Shown: in pieces, positions 13,901 to 25,900 of the stretch | Numbering within the stretch: the stretch's first letter is position 1 | How the letters are laid out: the number at the start of each line of letters is the position of its first letter | Assembly (NCBI GenBank): GCA_905116865.2 | Contig: CAJHNH020001100.1 | Location: 62,001-126,000, forward strand | Length of the DNA: 64,000 bases | Reading direction: 5' to 3' | From: Candidula unifasciata | Taxonomy: Eukaryota; Mollusca; Gastropoda; Stylommatophora; Geomitridae | The notes under the pieces: generated by a model | The model's database searches: none | Seen by the model: the letters and a program-made list of their open reading frames with translations, nothing else | Told to the model about the DNA's origin: nothing | Position numbers and translations under genes: made by a program

Positions 13901-16900
13901 CTAATGAACTATTGAGAGCTGTACCTATCTAATGAACTGTTAGTATCTTGCTGTATCTGTCTAATAAACTATTGAGAGCTGTACCTATCTAATGAACTGT
14001 TAGTATCTTGCTGTATCTGTCTAATAAACTATTGAGAGCTGTACCTATCTAATGAACTGTTAGTATCTTGCTGTATCTGTCTAATGAAATAGGCTGTATC
14101 ATTCTGCTGAAGTATTATGAGCCTATCTGTCTAGTGTTAATATCTTGCTGTACGTATCTAAGGAACAATTGAGAGCCATATCTATCTAAGGAACTATTGA
14201 GAGCCATATCTATCTAAGGAACTATTGAGAGCCATATCTATTTAATGTACTATCAACATGCAGTTGCCCAGGTGCTGTTATGGTCTTGTTTGAGCTCAAA
14301 GATGGAAGAAAAGTTTTGCATACGGGAGATTTCAGAGCCAATCCATTGATGGAGTCATACCCCATGCTGAAAGGTGTCATCACCTCGGATGTGTATCTAG
14401 ATACCACGTAAGTAAACATTAACAAATTTCTTTTCAAAGGGTCACAAATTGGGCACCCATGCCCGTCTTACATTCAGCCCTTCCAAACACCTGTCTTTCA
14501 CACTTCAGTTGTATTTTATCAATAAGTATGTTATAATGATAATTTGCATATAATGAATATCTAGAGGGAACCCACAAAAGCATAGGTGGTAAAATGCATG
14601 CACGCACTAGCGCACACACACATACACACTCACCCGCTCACTTATACACGCATATATAAACACCCAAAAACATTCACATATACACACACATAAACACACC
14701 CATTCACCCACATACATACATACCTACTTACACACACATTCCACATACATACACACACAGACGCACCCACAGAAACAAACACGCACACACACCTACATAC
14801 ATACATGCATGACACACATAATGCACAGACACAGAAACACACAATTGCAGACACACACATACACACACTGATGCTCACGCAGACATACACAAACACACGC
14901 TTACGTAGATACACACACAAATTCAGACACATACATACACACAGGCACACACAAGTAGACGTGTGTAGAATTCAGTTGTATATCTAGACACCACGTAAGT
15001 AGTCATATGTAGACCTCAGTTGTGTTTCTTGTTAACACGTAAGTAGGCATGTGTAGACATAATTTGTATGTCTAGACATTAAATAAATAAACATGTGTAG
15101 ACATAAGTTGTGTATCAAGACGTTTCATAAGTAGGCATGTGTAGACATCAGTTGTGTATCAAGACGTTTCATAAGTAGGCATGTGTAGACATCAGTTGTG
15201 TATTCGGACACTTTGTGGCGTGGTGATTCGCTTTTTTTTGGGGGGGGGGGTGTGAATGTTCTATGTGCAGTCTACTGAAAATACTAGAACATAATTCTTC
15301 TTCTTTCTGTACAAGACCTGGCACACAGATAGTATACAGTCGGAATCTCAAACCGTGAAACATCCTAAAAGATGTATCTGTCTCTAAGCCTTGCTAGTTA
15401 AAGGAGAGGATTTGGGGTTGGCCCACATTTGATTCCCACTGTTAATTAATTGTATATTTAAATGTACTCAAATATACTAGCTACTGCTCACTGAGACAAA
15501 TAACTACAGTTAAAATGAACCCCATAAAACTGGAGGGACAATTAGAACTTTCATGTATTTAAAACATTGGACAAGTTGGGGATATAGAAATGTTTCCGGA
15601 TTAGATTGACATTAGACTGATATGTAGCTTTTGTTTGTTGGGTCAGCTTCTGGCTCAGCCTCAGAGACACTTGCGGCAGGTTTAGACAATCTGACACCTG
15701 CAGCTATACTGGAACTTCCACCTGAAACTAGAGCAATTGAACAGACCCTGTAGAAGTTGGGAAAGTTAAGACTGAAGGTCACACTGCATTCCGTCCTCAT
15801 ATACTGTTACACTACACACACATTTGGAGTGGAAATAGTAACGTTTTTACATTCTTGAGTGGGATATAGAATAGTATTTACTGAAATAGAATCTATTTGC
15901 CTGATGGAAGGAATATTATATCATCAGTTTCTGAAGGATATTATTTCCAAGCCCAAGATTTAGCATCAGTGAGAAAGAGAACATTCAGCTGGGTGAATGG
16001 TTCTGCTCTCTTTACTTTAGTGCTGCTTTCAGGGATTTAAATGCTTAAACACAATCATGTTTTAAAGTTTATTCTCATTTCAACCACATGGGTGTGAAAC
16101 TCTTAACATGTGAGTTTGGCAGTTTGAAAATAATTGGTATTGGCCATTTCTCAATCAATTTAACTGGCTGCTGGGATAGATGTCATAACACAATCATAGA
16201 TAATAGGTTTCCTATCTGTCAAATTATTAACATAAAATATCCAACACTAACTCCAGTTTAACTTTGAATGAGTTTATGAGCTAAATCTTATTCAAAAAAG
16301 TTTAGAAGGGTAAAAATTGTAGGGCCACACACAGTAGTATTGAAAATATATTCCTAGCAATGGGGAATTATATATAACAATAATTATTACAAGCATGTGC
16401 CTTATACATCCCTTCTTTTTCTCAGACAGTGTGAATATTAAATTTAGCCACCATGTGGTATTCCTTTTTTGAGCTTCTGAAGCAAGTCTCAGAATTCTCT
16501 GGACTAAATCTAATCTGGAAAATGTGAACATTGACACAGATGTTTTGTGGTAGAGACTTGACACTTCACAGTCAAAGTAGACACTGTTTCCAAAACCAGC
16601 GGCACAGCTCTATGAGCCATAGGCACTGACGGCTGTCTATGATATCGTGTTGTGTACAATACTCGCCCTGAGCCATAGGCACTGACGGCTGTCTATGATA
16701 TCGTGTTGTGTACAATACTCGCCCTGAGCCATAGGCACTGAAGGCTGTCTATGATATCGTGTTGTGTACATTACTCGCCCTGAGCCATAGGCACTGACGG
16801 CTGTCTATGATATCGTGTTGTGTACAATACTCGCCCTGAGCCATAGGCACTGACGGCTGTCTATGATATCGTGTTGTGTACAATACTCGCCCTGAGCCAT

Positions 16901-19900
16901 AGGCACTGACGGCTGTCTATGATATCGTGTTGTGTACAATACTCGCCCTGAGCCATAGGCACTGACGGCTGTCTATGATATCGTGTTGTGTACAATACTC
17001 GCCCTGAGCCATAGGCACTGACGGCTGTCTATGATATTGTGTTGTGTACAATACTCGCCCTGACATGCCATGCTGATTGAGTTCATGTGACATGCCACGG
17101 TGACAGTTCATGTGATGACATGCCACACTGATGGAGTTCATGTGACATGCCACACTGATGTAGTTCATGTGACATGCCACACTGATGGAGTTCATGTGAT
17201 GACATGCCACGCTGATGGAGTTCGTGTGACATGCCACACTGATGGAGTTCATGTGACATGCCACGGTGACCAAGTTCATGTGACAGGCTACGGTGACCGA
17301 GTTCATGTGACAGGCTACGGTGACTGAGTTCATGTGACATGCCATGGTGACTGAGTTCATGTGACATGCCACGGTGACTGAGTTCATGTGACATGCCACA
17401 GTGACCGAGTTCATGTGACATGCCACGGTGACCAGGTTCATGTGACATACCACGGTGACCAAGTTCATGTGATGACATGCCACACTGATGGAGTTCATGT
17501 GATGACATGCCACAGTGACCGAGTTCATGTGACATGCGACGGTGACCAGGTTCATGTGACATACCACGGTGACCAAGTTCATGTGATGACATGCTAAACT
17601 GACAGTTCATGTTGTGACATGCGAGGCTGACAGAGCTCATGTGACATGCTAGGCTAACAAAGCTCATGAGACTGTCAGTTTGTGTGCAGTTTGGGATGTG
17701 ACCAAGCTGTGGTGTGTCAACTAATTATCATGCACAGTCAGTCTATGTTTTGTTGGCAGATATTGTGATCCTGCATACACCTTCCCCACGCAGCATGATG
17801 TCATTAACTTTGCTGTATCTCTGGCATTGAGCCACGTGGCTCGCAATCCTAACACGTTGGTCATATGTGGCACCTACACAATAGGCAAGGAGAAAATTTT
17901 CACAGGTCAGTTGTCAACACAAATGTTGATGTGCAGATTTTTTTGTTTTTTGTTTAAAAAATGGTCTCCATCAGATCAGAAACAGTTTAGCTTAATCAAG
18001 ATTGATTTTGGTTTATCCAAAATCTCATTTGTTGTATGTGGATTTTGTCCCAGATCAGACAAGAACAAGGTACTCCAGCCACATAACACCAGTCAAAATC
18101 TATGTAGTTGTTAACTAGAATTACATTGCACTTCTGCCAGAATCTGTATAGTTGTTTTCTAGAATCACATGGTGCTAAGGCCAAAATCTATATAGTGGTG
18201 TTCTAGAATCACATGTGGTTCCAGTCACATAACACAATTCAGAATCTATATAGTTGTTTGCTAAAATCATGTGGTGCTCCATCCAGAATCTATAGAGTTT
18301 GCAAAATCACACGATGCTGCAGTCAGAATCTGTAGTTTACTAGAATTACATATAGCTTCATCCAAAATCTGTTATAGAATCGTGTGGTTCTCCGACAAGA
18401 ATATGTATGTATTGTGTATTCATGTATGGGTGTATGTATATGAATATGTGTGAGGGAGTGAATTAGATATGTATGGATGGATGGACATGTGTATGTATGT
18501 ATGTGTGAGCACATAGAGTATGTGTACATGTGTATTTTATTAGTGTATGATTGTGAATATATGTGTGTATGTATTTTTTCATTATATATATTTTTATGTA
18601 GACATAACCTGCATTATTGATAACACGCAGTTGTGGTCTGAAAAATGAATGGTTGGAAGAGCTGAATGTAAGACGGGCCTGTGTGCCCAATTTGTAACTC
18701 TTTGAAAATTAATTTTGTTCATTCATTTGTTCATTCTGTATAGTTGTTTACTAGAATCTCATGGTTCTCCAGCCTGAATATGTATAGTTTACTATAATGT
18801 GTTCAATCGTGTATATGTAGTTCACTAGAATCACATGGTGCTCCAGTCTGAATATGTATAGTTGTTTACTAGAATCACATGGTACTCCAGCCTGAATATG
18901 TATAGTTGTTTACTAGAATCTCATGGTTCTCCAGCCTGAATATGTATAGTTTACTATAATGTGTTCAATCGTGTATATGTAGTTCACTAGAATCACATGG
19001 TGCTCCAGTCTGAATATGTATAGTTGTTTACTAGAATCACATGGTGCTCCAGTCTGAATATGTATAGTTGTTTACTAGAATCACATGGTGCTCCAGTCTG
19101 AATATGTATAGTTGTTTACTAGAATCACATGGTACTCCAGCCTGAATATGTATAGTTGTTTACTAGAATCACATGGTGCTCCAGTCTGAATATGTATAGT
19201 TGTTTACTAGAATCACATGGTGCTCTAGTCTGAATATGTATAGTTGTTTACTAGAATCACATGGTGCTCCAGTCTGAATATGTATAGTTGTTTTCTAGAA
19301 TCACATGGTACTCCAACCTGAATATGTATAGTTGTTTACTAGAATCACATGGTACTCCAACCTGAATATGTATAGTTGTTTACTAGAATCACATGGTGCT
19401 CCAGCCTGAAAATGTATAGTTGTTTACTAGAATCACATGGTGCTCCAGTCTGAATATGTATAGTTGTTTACTAGAATCACATGGTGCTCCAGTCTGAATA
19501 TGTATAGTTGTTTACTAGAATCACATGGTGCTCTAGTCTGAATATGTATAGTTGTTTACTAGAATCACATGGTACTCCAACCTGAATATGTATAGTTGTT
19601 TACTAGAATCACATGGTACTCCAACCTGAATATGTATAGTTGTTTACTAGAATCACATGGTGCTCCAGCCTGAAAATGTATAGTTGTTTACTAGAATCAC
19701 ATGGTAGTTTTTATGGGTGGCTTTTCCGATTTTAAAATCGCAGCTATTTATTGCCTTAGTGAAACAATAATGTAACCAATAAAGTCATGGGCAAGATAAA
19801 TCAGCATATTTTAGGCGACATAACTGTGTTGTTGAGATGCATATACTACACCCACTCAGATAAGGGGGTTGATAAAATCATAGATGTGTAGGTTGATTGA

Positions 19901-22900
19901 ATCATGGATGTATGAGTTGATAAAGTCATGTGTCAAAGTCTGATGTGTGCAGTTATGGGACAGTGTAGAATAGAGACGGTCCATTATTTGTACATGCATG
20001 ACGGATAGGTGTCGAATCGTGACAGTATGTGTGTGTACTCAGATGACAATAGGTGAACCACAGCTCAGCCCCATGAATTTATGACAGCGATAAAGTGTGA
20101 CTGACTTGCGCTTGGACTTGGCTTAGCTGTGGGACTGTAAAAAAAGCCATGGAAAAGATTGGACAAGTGGAGTTGAATATCGGACCTGACATAGGAGACA
20201 TCTGATAAAGTGACGGTTTAGAATTCTAGCATGTTGTAGTGACTGATAGCTTGTAATTATGTGTTTCGTTAGGGTATCGTAGTCCCATTAGGTTTTGTAG
20301 TGTTTGACAGTCACAGTGTTCTGTGTAATGTGTCACGTAAGTGGTGTTGAGCTATTCTGATAGCCAGGTTGGTTTTGAACTGGCTGTTGTGATATTGTCT
20401 ATTCCTGAACACTGTCTCCCCTCCCCACACTTTATGGTCGTTGCACAATCCTGATGGAGTCCACTGGTGTAGGAAAAGAGTTTATCAGGAACAGTATGGG
20501 TTTAGACCCGAGTATTATGTAATGAGACAGGAAGGTGTGCATGGTGATTTGTTAAGCCATCACGGCCTGCATTTCAGGTGTAATGTGAATTCCCAGGGAA
20601 CTCCCAGAGAGTTCCCGATGGGGGAGACAAGGTCAGAGGACCAGTGAAAAAAGACGAAAGTATGCAAAGCATACCTTGAATATACTGTGTTGGCTGAATA
20701 GGGATACGTGGAAAGTGTGAGACTAGAATGGAAGGTGTGAACCCAGAGAGTGTAGGAAATCTGTTGAAGTTTTGACCTGAATGTGTGTGGTCGAATGCAA
20801 AGAATAGCTGAGAAGAATGCAAACCTTCTTCTTCTTCACGTTCACCAGCTGTAAACTCTGGCGGAAGTTTCTGGTTGCTCGTCCACTACTGAACTGCAGT
20901 CCTGCTCCAGAACCTGAGTGTTGCGTGTGCATCAGTTTTACAGATCTCATTCTCTTGAATACAGACTGTTGGTTCCTTGCCTCACCGGCAGATGCACTCC
21001 GACTTCAAAGGAAGCTTCCCAATTAGTCGACTCTTACGACATGCTTTTGGGGAGGCAGTGGGTCTATTCTTGTTTTCCCCACAATGGGGCCCCAGAACCC
21101 ACACGGGGGGAATGCAAACCGTCTGGCCAGGTGTAATTGTTTGAGAACAGAAATGAATGTCTACTGACTGCAAGTCTTGATTGTGTATATGTACAAGGAA
21201 CAAGATGTGAGCCTGATCCAGGTGTATGATCCAAAAGGTAATGGCAGAGAGAATCACGGTGTGAGATAGTTGGAACTGTTGTCATAAATCAGCCATGCAC
21301 AGCACCCACGAGGACGCAAGTGAGCAACTGGATAGTGCGACTGTTAGATCAGCGAATAAACATCAATAACTACGTGTTTGTCATCTGGTATATTCCTAGT
21401 AACTTTATGTAACTAAGAACGTCAGTGTAGCAATGTGACGAGTTTAATCAACCCTTAGACAGCCACATTGCATCGGGTAAGAGTACCCACATCTCCTGAC
21501 GTCAACCGTCTCATGTTAATCTTAAAGATTGTAGTGTGTGCTCTGTGGGTGTTCAGTTTAATGTGGTTTTGGATAGATTGTCTGTCACAGTAAATCAGAG
21601 GTCTGTGTCATCTTGTATGTGTGGGTTGATAAGAGTCATGGATGTATGGATTGATAGACTCATGGATGTGTAGGTTAATAAATTCATGGATGTGTGGACT
21701 GATGGACTTATCGATGTATGGTTTGAAAGTACTCATGGATGTGTGGGTTGATAAGACTCCTGGATGTTTGGGTTTTAGTTCACTCAAACATGCATTGATT
21801 GATAAATCTACCATAACAGTATGACATAATGACTGTTTTGATATTGTGTTGCAGCCATTGCTGAAGCACTCAGAAGCCGGATTTGTGTCACTAGAGATAA
21901 GAAGAAAGTCCTTGATTGCCTGGATGATCCAGAGCTGCAGACTAGGCTGACACTGGACTGGTCTCAAGCACAAGTTCATGTCTTACCTATGGGCAAGCTC
22001 AACCAGCAGGTAGTTGGCATTTTTTCTTCTTCCATTCTATAGATATATTGTTAGATAAATTGTATTTTATTTACCTTTCATAAAGACATTTAATTAACAT
22101 TGTCTGTTGTTGTACCCAGTGAGCACCATATAGCTTAATGGGATCAACACCTCAAGGCACTCCTAATATAGTGCGGAAGACCATATAGGCTTTGCAAATT
22201 TCCCATCCCATTTGTGAATGCTTGATTATAAAAGCTCCTCTTGTTGAAGTCTGAGCTACTTCCTTCATTAACTGGAGTTGAAGCTGTAACAGTAGCCCTC
22301 TGTCTTTATCAGGAATGTTGATAGTCCTCAACCGTATGGTATAGCTTGAACAGGGTATCAAGCATAGAGGTGTATTGCAATCTGGGCAGTATATGCAAGT
22401 CTAGCTCCTTTTATCTGCAGCCTTCCAAACTTAACAGTCTGGTTTGTACATTGGCTTTTATATTTAAAATAAAAGTGGCGCTCACGTTATTCTGTGATGT
22501 GTGTTGTCTTGAAGGTGTGACACTGTGTCCAAGAACAGCAGGTCTAATAACAGCAAGATTGATATCCTGCCTGAACCTCTTGGCTGCAACCTTATACAGA
22601 GTTGGCAGTGTTGTAGCTTATCTGCTTATTGACCAGAGCAGTGGCATCTAAAAATAAATAAATAATATAATGGCAGGTACCAATTATAGGATCTTGGTAG
22701 GTAGGGGGTAATTTGCACCCAGCTGGCCAAAGGGATCAAACACCCCCCCCCCCCCCCCCCCATCTTGTACTGTTGCTGTATTTTTCTGCAAGAACTGGCT
22801 TATTTATGATTTTGCTCTCAAGAATTCCACTTTTCCTGTCTTGTCTATAACAGCACTGAAGTAAACAGTAGATATCAGGTGAACTCTCTTGAGTGTCCTA

Positions 22901-25900
22901 ACAGGTAACAGCCAAGATGCCTTTATATTTTGTCACACAAAACAGGATGATTTGCCTTTTTCAGTTTCAATTGGTTTCTCTTCAAAAAATCAATAGGCGG
23001 GCATCCAACTGTGTCTGACATGGCACCTTATTGCTCTTTTGTATGGAAGAAGATTGTCAAGCTAAACTAACAAGTTTATTTTGAGCAGCCTTTCTGCATT
23101 TACAAACAGCATTTTCAGCTGTAGAAATGTTCTGGTCTCTTGTTCTACGTCCACTGCTGTCTTCAGATGCAGCTACATCAACCCTGTTGTCAAGTCTGTC
23201 ATCGTTGTCACTGCTGTCTTCAGATGCACCTACATCAAGCCTGTTGTCAAGTCTGTCATCATTGTCACTGCTTTCAGTTGCTATTGGCATTTACAGGAAT
23301 GATCATTTTCAGCGCAGCAGATTTCGAAAAATCGATACTACTGGTCTGGTTTTCGTTGTCAGACATTATATAAAAGGCTGGTAACGAATATTATCAAAAT
23401 TTAACTGAAAACAATGCTTGTATCGCCTCAGATTGGTATTGACCGTGCGCACAGCCATCTTGGAATACTTAAAAAAACACTCGGATTCAGCTCAATAAAA
23501 AAAACAATTTATAGGGACCCTGGTCCGCAGACTACATGTTGCAAATTCGACGATCGTCAAAGTTGGTCACCAGGGTATATGGCCAGATTTGACAATCTTT
23601 AAAGTTGGTCAGCAAAGTGTTGACTGCCCACTCTAGTGGGGCCTGGGAACCCACACAGAAAAGTTTGGTGGACATCTGTACTGGATAATGGGAGAAGTGA
23701 GAATTCATAGGTGGAGAAATAACTTGACACATTTGAATGAGTGTTTGACCTGGGGCCTGGGAACCCACACAGAAAAGTTTGGTGGACATCTGTACTGGAT
23801 AATGGGAGAAGTGAGAATTCATAGGTGGAGAAATAACTTGACACATTTGAATGAGTGTTTGGCCTGGTTCTGTCATATGATCTTTTCTGTAGCATGGTTC
23901 TAACATTCATGTTTAAGCACCGTCCATGTCACCCCAAGTTTGGATGAACTGTTGTTCTATCTTCTCTCCTCTAGCATAGCTCTAACATTCTATTGAAAGC
24001 CAAGTTTAAGCACTATGCATGTCATTCCAAGTTTACATGGGGCATAGCTCTGTTCTATTGTAAGCCATGTTTAAGCACTATGCATGTCATTCCAATTTTA
24101 CATGGGGCATAGCTCTAACATTCTCTTGTAAGCCATGTTTAAGCACTATGCATGTCATTCCAAGTTTACATGGGGCATTGCTCTGTTCTCTTGTAAGCCA
24201 TGTTTAAGCACTATGCATGTCATTCCAAGTTTACATGGGGCATTGCTCTGTTCTCTTGTAAGCCATGTTTAAGCACTATGCATGTCATTCCAAGTTTACA
24301 TGGGGCATAGCTCTAACATTCTCTTGTAAGCCATGTTTAAGCACTATGCATGTCATTCCAAGTTTACATGGGGCATAGCTCTGTTCTCTTGTAAGCCATG
24401 TTTAAGCACTATGCATGTCATTCCAAGTTTACATGGGGCATAGCACTAACATTCTATTGTAAGCCATGTTTAAGCACTATGCATGTCATTCCAAGTTTAC
24501 CTAGGGTGTTGTTCAGTCTTCTTTCCTGTAGTATAGTTTTAGCATTTTATTGCAGGCACTTTTTGAGCACCATGCACGTCACCCCAAGTTTACCTCTGTG
24601 CTGGCTCTAGAGCCAACTGGTTGGAGCCACAGTAGTAAGGTATCCCTGGAGAGACTGGGCCCCAAGTGGAGCCGCAACAATGTGACTCTTTATGGTAAAC
24701 ATCTTTCTACATTCCTCAGTTATTGAGCAAGTTAAGTGCTACATTTTTGCAGATGATTGTCTTACAGGTTAGATGCTACAAGTGCTGATGATTTTCTGTT
24801 GGATGTCTACATTTGTGCACAAAATTGTAGTTTGTACAGCCTAGAACCTGTGTATGTGCACATGATTGTAGATTATACATCCTGAATACCTACATGTGTG
24901 AAAATATTTGTAGATTGTACAGCCTGTATACCTACACATGTGCACATGATTGTAGTCTAGATATCTGTTTGTGTGCTTATAATTTGAGAATATACAGCCT
25001 ATTTACATATGCGTAAATGATTGTAGACCATACAGCCTAGAACCTGTATGTGTGCACATGATTATGGATTGTGCAGCCTAGAACCTGTATGTGTGCACAT
25101 GATTATGGATTGTGCAGCCTAGAACCTGTATGTGTGCACATGATTATGGATTGTGCAGCCTAGAACCTGTATGTGTGCACATGATTATGGATTGTGCAGC
25201 CTAGATACCTACCTGTATGTGTGCACATGATTATGGATTGTGCAGCCTAGATATCTACCTGTATGTGTGCACATGATTATGGATTGTGCAGCCTAGATAC
25301 CTATCTGTGTGTAAATTATTGTAGATTTTATAGCTTAGATACCTACATGTGTGTAAATGATTGTAATCTAGATAGCTATATGTGTGCGCATAATTATAGA
25401 TTGTGCAGTCTAGATACTTGTGTGTGTGCACATATTTTAAGATTGTTCAGCCTGTGTTCATGATTTTAGATTGTACTTAGATACCTTAATATGTTTAAAT
25501 GATTGTAGATTGTACATCGTAGATAATTATATTTCTTGCACTTGATTGTAGATTTATAGACTAGTTACCTATTTCTTGGAAAATGATTGTAGATTGTATA
25601 GCCTAGATACCTACACACAGATAATGGCAGATTGTACAAGTTAGTTACTTATATGTATACAAATGACAGAGAGATTGAAAGATTGTGCAAGTGTCAGACA
25701 GTTTGATAGATTGTGCAAGTCACCGAGAGATTGATAGATTGTGCAAGTGACAGAGAGGTGGATAGATTTTGCAAGTGACAGACAGATAGATAGATTGCGC
25801 AAGTGACAGAGCAATTGTTAGATTGTGCAAGTGACATAAGTGGATAGATTGAGCAAGTGACAGAGAAGTGGATTGATTGTGAAAGTGATAGGGAGCTTGA

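Noticed and set aside
14642..14987. Cys/Val-rich and Thr/His-rich open frames
   Set aside because: Translations of a CA/GT-rich tract.
16917..17667. Long - strand His/Cys-rich repeat proteins
   Set aside because: 27/30-bp minisatellite read in frame; different frames give equally long products.
23366..23376. TATA box (tatataaaagg)
   Set aside because: No gene starts downstream on the + strand; it lies inside DCLRE1A intron 6.
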